A stretch of 64,000 nucleotides of DNA. Origin: an uncultured Pseudomonadota bacterium (lineage in GTDB: Bacteria; Bdellovibrionota_C; UBA2361; CALMIO01). Below are positions 1 to 9,291 of the stretch, in pieces. The stretch spans positions 1 through 64,000 of the forward strand of contig CALMIO010000009.1 in assembly GCA_937864035.1 (NCBI GenBank), given 5' to 3'. Made by a program: the position numbers and the translations under genes. Below the pieces are notes generated by a model. That model was not told where the DNA came from and ran no database searches. It worked only from the letters and a program-made list of their open reading frames with translations. The stretch's first letter is position 1. Each line of letters starts with the position of its first letter.

Positions 1-510
1 ATTTCCGTAAACCAAATCCGGGATAACATTTTTAATGATTGTTTCTTTGCCAGGCTCACTACTATAAGCATTCAACAATAATTGATTTAGTAGTTTCTGA
101 TTGCTAATTAGCTTCTTAGTGGAGCATTTTGTATCCAAATCGTTTGTTGGCAAATAGTGTAAAACAAATTCCAGAGGTTTTTGTTCACTGTTACTGCTTA
201 ATTGAAATTTATAAGTAAACTGTTTCCGGTCAGAATCTGAATCAACACATTCAACGCTTATAAGATTGATCTTTGTAGCTTTATTAATCCTACCTATTAC
301 TACATAACTCAGTCCATCAATTTGATCTTCTGTAACTTCTCCGTTAGGCAACGGAAAACCGCCCGCAGATATAGAGCTTTTTAGCTCGCTTGTAACGTCA
401 ATACTTCCACACCACTCCTTTTTGCCTGATTGCAAAACCTGATTGTAAATATCTTGTAAAGTGGTCTCTTGGTGTTTAGCAGGTTGACCGGGAGCGATAT
501 AAGTAAACAT
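1..510 (-). CDS. Hypothetical protein, 3' end cut by window edge
   Basis: An open frame runs without a stop for 170 codons from an ATG at 508-510 to the left edge of the window, so the C-terminus is missing. The protein starts MFTYIAPGQPAKHQET. It has no signal peptide or membrane segment and is of mixed, mostly polar composition with four cysteines. I do not recognise a domain. The uninterrupted frame and ordinary codon use support a real gene. It is transcribed in the same direction as the exonuclease gene to its right, but about 240 bp separate them, so it probably has its own promoter. Confidence 0.7.
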   Translation of the reverse strand, partial: MFTYIAPGQPAKHQETTLQDIYNQVLQSGKKEWCGSIDVTSELKSSISAGGFPLPNGEVTEDQIDGLSYVVIGRINKATKINLISVECVDSDSDRKQFTYKFQLSSNSEQKPLEFVLHYLPTNDLDTKCSTKKLISNQKLLNQLLLNAYSSEPGKETIIKNVIPDLVYGN

Positions 511-753
511 CTTACAGAATCCTTATTTAATAAGTAAATTAAGATATTTTAATTGATTTAATCTATTATAATTATAGTAACAGAATTTGGCGGCTAATCA
601 ATTTTGCTGATCAGCTATTAGCCTTAAAAACAATCACTACTTTGACAGATAATGTTATAAATTTGACGTTTGTTTTGTTTGTTGCAAATTTATTGTAGGC
701 CAAGCCCTAGTTGATTGCACAAGATCTTCTAGACAAGCTCCTTATTATATATA

Positions 754-2148
754 TTATATATCCCACTCTTCTAAATACTTTGGAGCATTACTTTGCCAGC
801 CAAGCTCGTCTTTTAAGTTTTTAGCGAAACCGATCGCGCTTGCTGGATCGCCATGGGTTACAGCTACTTTGCGTGGCTTGTTATCTGCCGCTTTCGCCCA
901 AGTCAAAAGCTCGGCACGATCGGCGTGGGCGCTAAGACCGGAAAGCTCAGCTATTTCCGCTCTGATGGCGACCTCTTCGCCAAAGAGAGTTAACGATTTC
1001 GCTCCTTTTAAGATCCAATCGCCCCGACCGCCCTCCGGTTGGTAACCAACAAAAAGGATGGTGTTGCGAGGATCGCCAACGCGATTATAAAGGTGGTGCA
1101 AAATTCTGCCGCCGCTCAGCATGCCGCTAGCAGAGATAATGATCATTGGCGCGTCGATTTTATTTAAGTCTTTTGATTCATCTTGTGTCCTAACAAAGCG
1201 TAAATTTTCAAAGATAAAGGGCAAGGCGCCGGTCTTGATGGTTTTGAGCGACTGGTCATCGTATTCGTTCGTGTGTGAGGCGTAAATTTTGCTTGCATCT
1301 AGCGCCATTGGGCTGTCAACGATTACCGGAATATTGGGAATTTTTCGCTCAAATTTTAGTTGACGGAGATAATATAAAATAGTTTGGGCTCTGCCGAGGG
1401 CAAAGCTTGGAATAATTACCGCCCCGCCGCGCGCAGCTGTGCGGTTTATGGTGTCGGCTAATTTGGTCGCCGGTTCTTCTTCTGAGTGCAATCTATTTCC
1501 GTAAGTCGATTCGATCGCCAAAAAATCTCCATGTTCGATCTTACACTCTTTTAAAGAGAAGGGATCATTTAAAATTGGAGCTTGATATCTGCCAAGATCG
1601 CCAGAGAAAATTAGGCGCCGCCCCGCGATCTCAACCGCCAACCAAGCGGCTCCAAGAATATGGCCGGCTGGCAGCCAGACGGCACAGGAGTTAGTTAAGG
1701 GCGCTATCTTTTCGCCAAAACGCACAGGTTGGAAAAGTTTGAGAGCATTTTCTGCCTCTTGTTCGGTGTATAGCGGTTGCGGATCGGGGTGGCGCGAACG
1801 CTTTGTAGCGGTGCGCCACGCCGCTTCTTCTGCTTGGAGCTTGGCGGAATCGATCAATAATATTTTGGCAAGCTCGCAGCTTGAAGGAGTTGCATAGATT
1901 GGGCAGTTTAGCCCGTATCTTAGAAGTCTCGGGAGAAAACCAATATGATCGATGTGGCTATGGGTAATTAAGACTGCTTTAATTTCAGCGGCGTTAAATG
2001 GTGGGTCGCTCCAATTTTTATCCCGCCACTCGCGCGATCCTTGAAAAATCCCGCAATCAACTAGAAGTTTATCATTGCCCGAGTCAATTAGATACTTTGA
2101 GCCAGTGACGGTTTGAGCTGCTCCTAAAAATTTTATTTTAACGCTCAC
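754..2148 (-). CDS. MBL-fold RNA exonuclease/endonuclease (beta-CASP family)
   Basis: A metallo-beta-lactamase fold protein of the CPSF73-like beta-CASP group, which process or degrade RNA with two zinc ions. The zinc motif THSHIDH lies at about residues 62-68 after the family-typical N-terminus VKIKFLGAAQTVTGS. Later beta-CASP hallmarks are visible: the PSFALGRAQ segment, a conserved GYQPEGGRG stretch and the late LSAHADR histidine motif near the C-terminus. I chose a GTG start at 2148 because homologues begin at this point. A TTG at 2223 in the same frame would add 25 unconserved residues. The neighbouring lipoprotein gene ends only a few bases upstream of that TTG. Length (about 464 aa) is normal for the family. 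The exact substrate cannot be told from sequence. Confidence 0.9.
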   Translation of the reverse strand: MSVKIKFLGAAQTVTGSKYLIDSGNDKLLVDCGIFQGSREWRDKNWSDPPFNAAEIKAVLITHSHIDHIGFLPRLLRYGLNCPIYATPSSCELAKILLIDSAKLQAEEAAWRTATKRSRHPDPQPLYTEQEAENALKLFQPVRFGEKIAPLTNSCAVWLPAGHILGAAWLAVEIAGRRLIFSGDLGRYQAPILNDPFSLKECKIEHGDFLAIESTYGNRLHSEEEPATKLADTINRTAARGGAVIIPSFALGRAQTILYYLRQLKFERKIPNIPVIVDSPMALDASKIYASHTNEYDDQSLKTIKTGALPFIFENLRFVRTQDESKDLNKIDAPMIIISASGMLSGGRILHHLYNRVGDPRNTILFVGYQPEGGRGDWILKGAKSLTLFGEEVAIRAEIAELSGLSAHADRAELLTWAKAADNKPRKVAVTHGDPASAIGFAKNLKDELGWQSNAPKYLEEWDI

Positions 2149-2229
2149 TTGAGATTTTAAAAATATTTTTACTTCTGTCAGTATTTTATCTCTTTCTTTT
2201 GGTAAATTAAATAATGCAAACAAATTGCA

Positions 2230-2853
2230 TTATTTAATTATCGGTTGATAGGCTATTATTTTTTCTCTGAGCTGATAATCTTTAATTGCTTCGTTTATTG
2301 CTCCCCACATTACTCTTGCCAGATATTCGCCCGCCGATTCGTCGTTCAGGTATAAAGTTCTTCCGCTGACGTTAGATCGATAGTTTGCCTTGTAAACTAT
2401 CTTGCCGGCGGCATCTAGGAGCTCAATCCCAATTTCAGCGAACCCTTCGTAGCGCACGGTTGGAAAGCCCGGATACACGACAAGCCGCCATTCGGTGATT
2501 TGAGTTCTGATCGGAGGCGAATCGAAAACTACAACAGCATAACCGGCGCCACGAAAGCCGCTTTCAAGCATCTTTTGCGCTATCGGCAGTGGATCTCCAG
2601 TTGGCTTGACCATTTTAGTCCCAACTTCAATGAGGTTTTGAGAGTCGCGTGCGTCTTGAACTGCTAGAAAATGAACTCTTGGCAGACCCCGTAAATTAGA
2701 TTCTTCTGATAAGCTTGAAACTGGTATAGCCGCTAAAGGATCAATATTGGTTACGTTAAAAGTGGAAGGTTTGTTGGTGGCGCTACAACCAGTCAGAATT
2801 GGTAGCGCCAGCGCGATAACTGGTAGCGCTAAAAAGAAAGATAATTTTTTCAT
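2230..2853 (-). CDS. Lipoprotein, possibly YajG-like
   Basis: A 207-residue protein starting MKKLSFFLALPVIALA with a clear lipobox (LTGC), so it should be a lipid-anchored envelope protein. The mature part resembles small periplasmic lipoproteins of the YajG type: a short N-terminal linker, then a mixed alpha/beta domain with a repeated pattern of strands (for example VHFLAVQDARD, WRLVVYPGFP) and a C-terminal helix. That family assignment is inference from the pattern, not a clear motif match. An upstream TTG in frame (2859) is less likely than the ATG at 2851-2853, which directly starts a standard signal peptide. It lies just upstream of the exonuclease gene on the same strand and may be co-transcribed with it. 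Confidence 0.75.
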   Translation of the reverse strand: MKKLSFFLALPVIALALPILTGCSATNKPSTFNVTNIDPLAAIPVSSLSEESNLRGLPRVHFLAVQDARDSQNLIEVGTKMVKPTGDPLPIAQKMLESGFRGAGYAVVVFDSPPIRTQITEWRLVVYPGFPTVRYEGFAEIGIELLDAAGKIVYKANYRSNVSGRTLYLNDESAGEYLARVMWGAINEAIKDYQLREKIIAYQPIIK

Positions 2854-2923
2854 GGCCAAAAAAATAGAATTTTTTAAATGAACGAAAATATTATAGCAAT
2901 ATTTTGCTATTCGGCGCTATTTA

Positions 2924-4036
2924 TTAAAGCAGCTCTGATTCCAGAGCTTTTACAGCGGCCGCCGCCGCTTGTCTCACTATGTGAGATTGATCCTTTTGCG
3001 CAATCTTTTTCAAATCTTCCAAACATTCGATTGCGCCAATATTAGCGGCAACCGCCGCGGCGTTTCTTAAAAGCCCCTCGCGCTTTGCTCTTGTCAACGG
3101 TGTGCCGGCAAAACGGCGATAAAACTCCTCGTCGGTTTTAATTTGTAAAACATCTTTTAAGTTTAAAAACATTCCAACCCCGGTAGCGGCAGAAAATTCT
3201 TTGATTGATTTTTGCTCCAGTTTTAAGGGCGCGTGATTAAATGGACAAACTTCTTGGCATATGTCACAACCAAAGATCCATTCTCTAATACTTTTGCTTT
3301 CCTGCTCTGTAAAAAGTCCCCGTTTCTCAATTGTTAGGTACGATATGCAACGTCTGGCATCGATTGTTCGATTATTGGCAATGGCGGACGTTGGGCAAGC
3401 GCTAACGCATAAGGTGCATTCGCCGCAATCAGCGAAATGGGGAGTTTCCCGATTTTGCTCGAAGGGATAGTCGGTAACCGCTTCTGCTAAAAAGAAGAAT
3501 GAACCTACAGATGGCCTGATTAACATTGAATTTTTACCGATAAAACCATAACCGAGTTTGCGACCATAGGCTCGCTCAAGCAGTGGAGCGCTATCTGAAA
3601 AAACTCTAAAATTAAAATCAATTTTTGTGATCCGTTGCGTCTCCAGAAGAATTTTTGAGAGTTTTTTTCTAAGAACCTTATGATAGTCTTTGCCCCAAGC
3701 GTAGCGTGCGACTCGTGCTTGAGTTTTGCCGCGACTTGTTTCAGGCTGTTGGTTGTTGTCGTTATTCTTGTTTGGTGTGGTAGTTTCTGGATTGAACTTT
3801 TCCTTGGAATAGGGGGCGGCAAAAAGTAAGATCGTTTTTGCTGATTCTAAAAGAAAGCGAGCATCGCAAAAAAGTTCGGCTTTCCTTTTCATGTAGTTCA
3901 TATCTCCGGCAAAACCTTGCTCTTGCCAATTTTGAAGTCGCAATTTGTCCTCTTCTCCAAGGGCGACCCCGGAAGCGCCGATATACTCAAGTCCTTCGGC
4001 GGCGGCTAAATTGCTGATTATCGATGCCTCAATCAA
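2924..4036 (-). CDS. queG: Epoxyqueuosine reductase QueG
   Basis: Catalyses the last step of queuosine synthesis in tRNA: cobalamin-dependent reduction of epoxyqueuosine to queuosine. The 370-residue length and layout are typical. The N-terminal cobalamin-binding domain has the RYAWGKDYH and SDSAPLLERAYGRKLGYGFIGKN motifs. Two 4Fe-4S clusters follow, the first in CGECTLCVSACPTSAI (about residue 205) and the second in CDICQEVCPFN (about 257). The C-terminus is helical and HEAT-like (AAAVAANIG). The start is a TTG at 4034-4036 (MIEASI...), with no better ATG nearby. It is monocistronic as far as can be seen. A poorly conserved Asn/Thr-rich insertion sits near residue 85-105. Confidence 0.95.
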   Translation of the reverse strand: MIEASIISNLAAAEGLEYIGASGVALGEEDKLRLQNWQEQGFAGDMNYMKRKAELFCDARFLLESAKTILLFAAPYSKEKFNPETTTPNKNNDNNQQPETSRGKTQARVARYAWGKDYHKVLRKKLSKILLETQRITKIDFNFRVFSDSAPLLERAYGRKLGYGFIGKNSMLIRPSVGSFFFLAEAVTDYPFEQNRETPHFADCGECTLCVSACPTSAIANNRTIDARRCISYLTIEKRGLFTEQESKSIREWIFGCDICQEVCPFNHAPLKLEQKSIKEFSAATGVGMFLNLKDVLQIKTDEEFYRRFAGTPLTRAKREGLLRNAAAVAANIGAIECLEDLKKIAQKDQSHIVRQAAAAAVKALESELL

Positions 4037-4238
4037 TGCTCTTTACTAAAGATAAAATAAGCTGTATTTTGTATTGTTTTTATTTTATTGGCTGCTAAAA
4101 TTTTCTGCCGTATTATTATTGTTGTTACACTCAAATATTACACTCAAAACTCGTTTGAAAAGTAGTTTCATTCGGAAAAAAGATATTTTTTCTTTATTTT
4201 GGGGTAAGAGTAGAAGCGAAAATTTTTTTGCGGTTTCT

Positions 4239-4311
4239 GTCCCTATCGTCTAGAGGCCTAGGACGACAGCCTTTCACGTTGTAAACACGGGTTCGAATCC
4301 CGTTAGGGACG
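4239..4311 (+). tRNA. tRNA-Glu (TTC)
   Basis: A complete cloverleaf. The acceptor GTCCCTA pairs with TAGGGAC, the anticodon stem ACAGC/GTTGT encloses loop CTTTCAC (anticodon TTC), and the T arm is ACGGG-TTCGAAT-CCCGT. The discriminator base is G and the following bases are CAT, so CCA is not genomically encoded. It stands alone between queG and the prenyl synthase gene. Confidence 0.97.
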
Positions 4312-4474
4312 CATCAATTGGTTTTTTATGGCAAAAACTCTCTGAGTATTTTTAAAGGTTAACTTTAAATTTCTTAAGTTTCGGGAAAATATCTCAGCGT
4401 ATTTTTTTATTGAATTATTGAAAAATAATAAAACCTATTTGTTCAATTCCTTATTAATACCTTCTTAGTTCCAG

Positions 4475-5485
4475 ATGTCAAAAGCGTTTAAACATTCAAG
4501 TCAAGTAAAAGGGGAATTTGATTTTAATGTCGATCTTGAAGAGGTTGCATCTATTATTGAAGCGGCATTTGTTTCTGATGCTCCCTTGCTCAGTGAAATC
4601 TCTAATTATCTTTATAATCTTGGGGGTAAACGAATCAGGCCAACCTTTTGTTATTTAATAGCCGAACTTTTAGGCGGCAAAGCCGACCAGCGCAAGCTTG
4701 CCGAAGTTGCCGCTGGTATTGAACTGATCCACATGGCTACTCTCTTACATGACGATATTGTTGATAATGCCTCCTTGCGCCGCGGTAAAACAGCGCCACC
4801 GGTTCGCTATGGCATAGGAAACGCTATTATTACTGGTGATTTTTTGTTGACAAGAGCTTTTAGTCTTTGTGCCAAGTTAGATGATTTTATTATTGATTCT
4901 ACTGAAGAGGCGTGCGTTGGCTTGACAGAAGGGGAAATCATGGAAACACCTCTTTATGAAAAGCGCCACACTCTTGACGAGGCTTTGTTGATCGCTGACA
5001 AAAAGACCGCTTCTTTGTTTTGGCTGGCGGCTAGGGCGGCAGCTCATTTAAGCGAAGTGGACGGCAAAACTCTCGTTCATTTGTCTGCCGCTGGCAGGGC
5101 TCTCGGCATAGCTTTTCAGATATTAGACGATATTTTGGATGTGATTGCCGATCAGAAAACGCTTGGGAAAGAGATAGGATCTGATATTCGCGATCGCAAA
5201 CCATCAATTCTGAATATTTTATGGCTCGATCGAGGAACTCCGCTTAGTTTGAGGTTGTTGCAAACGCCAGCGGAAGATAATGAGCTGTATCTGGCACAAA
5301 GCATAGCAGAACTTAAAGGAGAGTGTCAGTCTGTGATTGCTGAAGCTAAAGATTTGGCGCGCGGTTACGCTCGCAAGTCGAATGAGTATCTTTTGGAGGC
5401 TACTGTTGGCTTGGAGTGTTGCGACCAAGTGGCGCTTGCCAAAATTCAAGGTTTGATCGATTTTACCTTGAGCCGTTTAAGTTGA
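4475..5485 (+). CDS. ispB: Polyprenyl (octaprenyl-type) diphosphate synthase
   Basis: A trans-prenyltransferase that extends farnesyl diphosphate with isopentenyl diphosphate to make long polyprenyl chains, usually for quinone side chains. Hallmarks: GGKRIRP (residues 50-56), the first aspartate-rich motif DDIVD (93-97, in LLHDDIVDNASLRRG), and the second motif in QILDDILD near residue 220 followed by KTLGKEIGSDIRDRKPS. The 336-residue length fits the long-chain class (IspB/SdsA). Product chain length cannot be read from sequence. It converges with the response regulator gene downstream with about 20 bp between stops. Confidence 0.93.
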   Translation: MSKAFKHSSQVKGEFDFNVDLEEVASIIEAAFVSDAPLLSEISNYLYNLGGKRIRPTFCYLIAELLGGKADQRKLAEVAAGIELIHMATLLHDDIVDNASLRRGKTAPPVRYGIGNAIITGDFLLTRAFSLCAKLDDFIIDSTEEACVGLTEGEIMETPLYEKRHTLDEALLIADKKTASLFWLAARAAAHLSEVDGKTLVHLSAAGRALGIAFQILDDILDVIADQKTLGKEIGSDIRDRKPSILNILWLDRGTPLSLRLLQTPAEDNELYLAQSIAELKGECQSVIAEAKDLARGYARKSNEYLLEATVGLECCDQVALAKIQGLIDFTLSRLS

Positions 5486-5505
5486 GCGCTTTCTCGATCT
5501 TACTC

Positions 5506-5886
5506 TTAGTCGTTTTTGACGCCAACCGTTTTCAGACCGTATGTGATTTGAGATCTAGTGAAAGGTTTAGTGATATAATAGTCAGCCCCAAGAGAGTAGC
5601 CCTTAAGTAGTTCGCTGTCGTCGTTTTGGGCGGTTAACATTATGACCGGTAGCCCCTCGATTTTCTCTTGGTTTTTTAGTTTTTCAATTACTTCGAAACC
5701 ATTCATCTGAGGCATCATTACATCTAAAAAAACAACATCTAACTCATTTTGTTTCTTTTTTACGACCTCCAATCCTTGCATACCATCTTCTGCTAACTCA
5801 ACTACGTAACCTTCCGCTTCAAGGATGCTTTTTAAAATCATTCGTACCACCGGATCGTCATCGACAATAAGGGCTTTTTTGTTCAT
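5506..5886 (-). CDS. Single-domain response regulator (CheY-like)
   Basis: A 126-residue stand-alone receiver domain. The acidic pocket is in LIVDDDP (about residues 6-12), the phosphoacceptor Asp in VVFLDVMMPQMNG (about 54), the conserved Thr in VIMLTAQ and the Lys in YITKPF. There is no output domain, so it signals by protein contact. It lies just downstream of a hybrid histidine kinase gene on the same strand, with about 90 bp between them, making the two a likely phosphorelay pair. Confidence 0.95.
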   Translation of the reverse strand: MNKKALIVDDDPVVRMILKSILEAEGYVVELAEDGMQGLEVVKKKQNELDVVFLDVMMPQMNGFEVIEKLKNQEKIEGLPVIMLTAQNDDSELLKGYSLGADYYITKPFTRSQITYGLKTVGVKND

Positions 5887-5974
5887 ATTTATTAAGCTCC
5901 AATAAATGGCTAGTTAAGACTCTTACAAGTTACATCGGAATCTTTGCTTATATTCTCAAGTTGATTTTTCTCCT

Positions 5975-8071
5975 TTAAGTCATTAGTTTTGATGCTGAAT
6001 TGAGAATTTCTTTAATTGAAAAAGGTTTAGAGAAAAAGAGATCCGCTCCAGCTCGAAGGGCTTTTTCGCGATCCGAATCAAATGCATTCGCGCTAACAAC
6101 AATCAGTGGCAACTGTTTATTTGCGCGTTTGACGGTTCGCAAGAATTTTAAAGCGGAGATTTTATTAAAAGGGAGATCAGAAATAATAAGCTGTACCTCG
6201 TTGCCAACATCAAAATTCTTCTTCAATCCATTAAAAAACTCTAACCCTTCTTTTGCGTTGCTAAATGCAAAGACATCAGCGCCGGCTTGAGCGAGAGCGA
6301 GTTTCAGGCTTTTTTGTATGTCGAGATTTGGTTCCACGACAATTGCTTTTTTGCCGCTTAATCCAAAATAATTTAGCGCTCCGTTGGCTTCGCTGTTTGC
6401 GTTTTCTTGGGCAAGATTAGTTGCTTTAAAATAAACTGAAAAAGTTGAACCTTTGCCAACTTCGCTTGCTACTTCGATTCTGCCACCATTAAGCTCGACT
6501 AAACGTTTTGTTAAATTTAATCCGATTCCAGTGCCTTCCTGCTTTAAGCTGTAAATATTATCACCTCGCTCGAATGGGTTAAATAATTTGCTGAGCTGGT
6601 TGGCAGAGATTCCCACGCCGTTATCTTCGATCGAGATCTTTATTTCCTCCTTATTTTTGTAGATGCGAACGGCGACTTTGCCGCCGTTTGGAGTGTATTT
6701 TATGGCGTTTGAAAGAAGATTGATTATGATTTGGCTGGCGTGTTTGGGATCGGCAAGAAAGGCGCTTGAATCATCAGAGCCTTCTTCAAAAATAGGCGAC
6801 AGTAGCGTAATGTCTTTTGCTAGCGCGGTTTGGCTTAGTATTTTCATAGCGTGAGAGACTATTTCGTAGGCGCGGTTGCCAGTTGGTTCGACTTTTTCTT
6901 TGCCAGATTCAATCTTTGAAAGGTTTAGAACATCGTCAATTAAACGTTTTAGATAGGCGCCAGATTTATTGATAGAGATTAAAGCTTGTTTTTGATCGTT
7001 ATTTAGATCGCCCATCAGCCCCTCTGATAAAATTTCGGCAAGCCCAATAACTGCTGTTAATGGACTGCGCAATTCGTGGCTCATGTTAGCTAAAAATTGC
7101 GATTTGGCGCGGTTGGCTTCGTCCGCTCTTTTTTTAGCTATGTTTAGCTCGGCGGTTCGCTTTTCAACTAGCGACTCAAGGTTGCTACTGTACAGTTTGA
7201 GCTCTTCGGCGGCCCTAATATTGGCGAGTCCGGCAGCGGCGCCCCGGCAAAACTCGTCGATCTCCTCTCCTTCAATGGCTGTTTTGTCGGTGATCCCTAA
7301 AAAAAGAATGCCTTCGAGCGATTGTCTGTACTGCAGTGGGCAGGCTATCCAATAATTTGCATCTAGATCGGCTAAAAAACTGATCTCTTCAGGTAAATTT
7401 TGGGGGCTTATGAGGCGGCCGTTATTCGTGATGCCATCTTTTGGCAGATTGATTTTCAGCTCTTGAGGTAATCTCTCTTTGGTGCAACCTATGCCTGCCA
7501 GCGGTACTAATTTGCTATTTTCTTGATCGTAACTGTAAAGCAGGGTGGGTTTGCTGTTGAATCTGACGGAAACTCTTTTGACCAACAGAGCGCCAATCTC
7601 TTTGAGAGAAGTTTCATTGACTGCAAGTTGATTCAGTAACGAAAGGTTCTCAGAGCGTTCGATAAATTGTTGTAGGATAGTTGTTAATCTTTTCCGTTCG
7701 GCGGCTATCTCTGTAAGCCAGAGTAGCTCTTGAATCTCGCTGTTTAATCTGGTTTTTTTCTGTTTCGGTTGTTTTTTTAATATGACTGCTCCGGCTTCGG
7801 CGCCTAGCGCGAGTAGTGGTAGAATATGCCAACTGCCAATTATCTCTTTCTGTTGGTTGATTAGCGAAAGCAGTTCGTAGTCTTCAATTTGCGTTCGTGA
7901 TTTTACAATCACCTCTTTGATGTTGGTATTGCGCTCGCTGGGCAGGATAATAGCTCCATCATCGGCGCCACTTGCGTTCAGAAAAGCTTTTAGCAACTCT
8001 TTAAAGATCGATTGCGATTCATTGCCGCGGCGTAGTAGTTCAAAAATTAAGTGACGAGAGTTTTCTTTCAT
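5975..8071 (-). CDS. Hybrid sensor histidine kinase with GAF-like sensor and C-terminal receiver
   Basis: A 698-residue cytoplasmic-looking kinase without obvious membrane segments. The first 290 residues look like one or two GAF-type sensor folds. A coiled coil (about 295-325, VEKRTAELNIAKKRADEANRA) leads into HisKA with phospho-acceptor His332 in NMSHELRSPLTA. HATPase_c follows, with its N box near 440 (IINLLSNAIKYTPNGG), DNGVGIS near 482 and a G2 box GTGIGLNLTKRLVE. A C-terminal receiver domain (about 575-698) contains IISDLPFNKISA as the acceptor region and FFSKPFS as the lysine motif. The adjacent receiver protein is the likely second target. The signal is unknown. Confidence 0.93.
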   Translation of the reverse strand: MKENSRHLIFELLRRGNESQSIFKELLKAFLNASGADDGAIILPSERNTNIKEVIVKSRTQIEDYELLSLINQQKEIIGSWHILPLLALGAEAGAVILKKQPKQKKTRLNSEIQELLWLTEIAAERKRLTTILQQFIERSENLSLLNQLAVNETSLKEIGALLVKRVSVRFNSKPTLLYSYDQENSKLVPLAGIGCTKERLPQELKINLPKDGITNNGRLISPQNLPEEISFLADLDANYWIACPLQYRQSLEGILFLGITDKTAIEGEEIDEFCRGAAAGLANIRAAEELKLYSSNLESLVEKRTAELNIAKKRADEANRAKSQFLANMSHELRSPLTAVIGLAEILSEGLMGDLNNDQKQALISINKSGAYLKRLIDDVLNLSKIESGKEKVEPTGNRAYEIVSHAMKILSQTALAKDITLLSPIFEEGSDDSSAFLADPKHASQIIINLLSNAIKYTPNGGKVAVRIYKNKEEIKISIEDNGVGISANQLSKLFNPFERGDNIYSLKQEGTGIGLNLTKRLVELNGGRIEVASEVGKGSTFSVYFKATNLAQENANSEANGALNYFGLSGKKAIVVEPNLDIQKSLKLALAQAGADVFAFSNAKEGLEFFNGLKKNFDVGNEVQLIISDLPFNKISALKFLRTVKRANKQLPLIVVSANAFDSDREKALRAGADLFFSKPFSIKEILNSASKLMT

Positions 8072-8411
8072 AATATTGCTTTTAGTCGCCTTTAGTCATT
8101 CTCGGCTAGGTCGTTTGTGAATTGCCCTTGTTATTAAGATTTCGGCACTCTTGCAAAAATGATAAATAGCCAATAATTAACCTTTTAAAACAAATATAAA
8201 ACAGGGTTTGCAACGAATTCTATTTTTTTAGATGTCGAAAAATTACCGATATTTTCTCTGAATTATAGAATTTTTTTAATTTTGTTTTTTGCTTTACTCT
8301 CTGTTAGCGAGTTTGTTTCTTGAAAAACTAGCCGCTAATTAGTTATAAGAGGTAATTGCGTTTTATCTAAATTATATCTCGCTTTTAAATATTAAATATT
8401 GTTGTAGTCGT
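8072..8411. other. A+T-rich intergenic region between divergent genes
   Basis: About 340 bp between the divergently transcribed histidine kinase and serine protease genes, presumably holding both promoters. I see no open frame of note, no repeat of the GGTGCCACC family and no convincing structured RNA. Several A/T runs make individual promoter calls unreliable. Confidence 0.6.
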
Positions 8412-9239
8412 ATGCAGTTTAAAGCCCCTCTAATTTTATCTTATTTCCTCTCTATTTTTTTATTTTTAGTTGGTTGTGGCGGCGGTGGATCTGGAGATGG
8501 TGTGTTTTTAAATCCGCCGGCACAAGATTTAATTTGCGCCCTTAACAATTATCGTGCCGAGAACGGTAAAATTATAAATGGGGTTCCTTGTGATCCGAAG
8601 CGGAGTCCAGTTGTTTTGATAACCAGCGGAGTGCCTCAAAGTTTTGCTGATTATTGTAGTGGCCTTTTGATCACTCCTAATATTGTTTTGACCGCGGGTC
8701 ATTGTGTTCCTTTAAATCCGTCTGGTGTGGTTGTGCGAGCTGGCGGTGAGAGTTTCAACGCTGGCAAGATATATGTTCATCCTCGTTATAAAATTGATCG
8801 GTCGGCTGGCAAGGTTTTTTATGATCTGGCTTTGATTGAACTTGATCGGGGCGCTAATTTACCAACTGTGCCACTTTTAGTTTCGCACCAAGTGCCGGTT
8901 GGAGCGAAGTTGGCGGCTTATGGTTATGGGCTTGACGAGTTTAATCGTGCTGGTGTTTTGCGAGCTGGAATTATTGGCATTACGAGGGTTGAGCCTTTGT
9001 TTATCGAATCTCTTTATGAGGGGGAGTTAAGCAATACTTGCGGTGGTGATTCTGGCGGTCCGTTGGTAGGATTTTTAAATGTTGGAGATAATCGCCAAGC
9101 CATTGGGGTTGTTGGTGTTTTATCGAGTGGGCAGAATCCTAGTTGTACCCCGCCAGATTTATCTTCTTATACTAATCTTCAGCATCCAGAGATGCTAGGT
9201 TTTATTGTTGATATCGCGCCCGGAGCCGGTTTGATTTAA
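8412..9239 (+). CDS. Secreted trypsin-like serine protease (lipoprotein)
   Basis: An S1-family chymotrypsin-fold protease exported as a lipoprotein: the signal peptide ends at LFLVGC (lipid-attached Cys22) followed by a glycine linker. The catalytic triad is intact: His97 in LTAGHCV, Asp138 in YDLALIEL and Ser214 in CGGDSGGPLVG. Extra cysteines suggest disulphides. At 275 residues it is a minimal protease domain with no extra C-terminal module. It is isolated, with A+T-rich DNA upstream and a convergent gene downstream. Surface digestion of proteins is the plausible role, but its substrate is unknown. Confidence 0.93.
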   Translation: MQFKAPLILSYFLSIFLFLVGCGGGGSGDGVFLNPPAQDLICALNNYRAENGKIINGVPCDPKRSPVVLITSGVPQSFADYCSGLLITPNIVLTAGHCVPLNPSGVVVRAGGESFNAGKIYVHPRYKIDRSAGKVFYDLALIELDRGANLPTVPLLVSHQVPVGAKLAAYGYGLDEFNRAGVLRAGIIGITRVEPLFIESLYEGELSNTCGGDSGGPLVGFLNVGDNRQAIGVVGVLSSGQNPSCTPPDLSSYTNLQHPEMLGFIVDIAPGAGLI

Positions 9240-9291
9240 AAACTTTTCTTTCTCTTTTATTTTTTTATTGAGCAAGATGTTTTGTGCCGCT

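Noticed and set aside
3520-3822. Second-frame reading frame inside queG
   Set aside because: It is a shadow of the well-conserved QueG coding frame.
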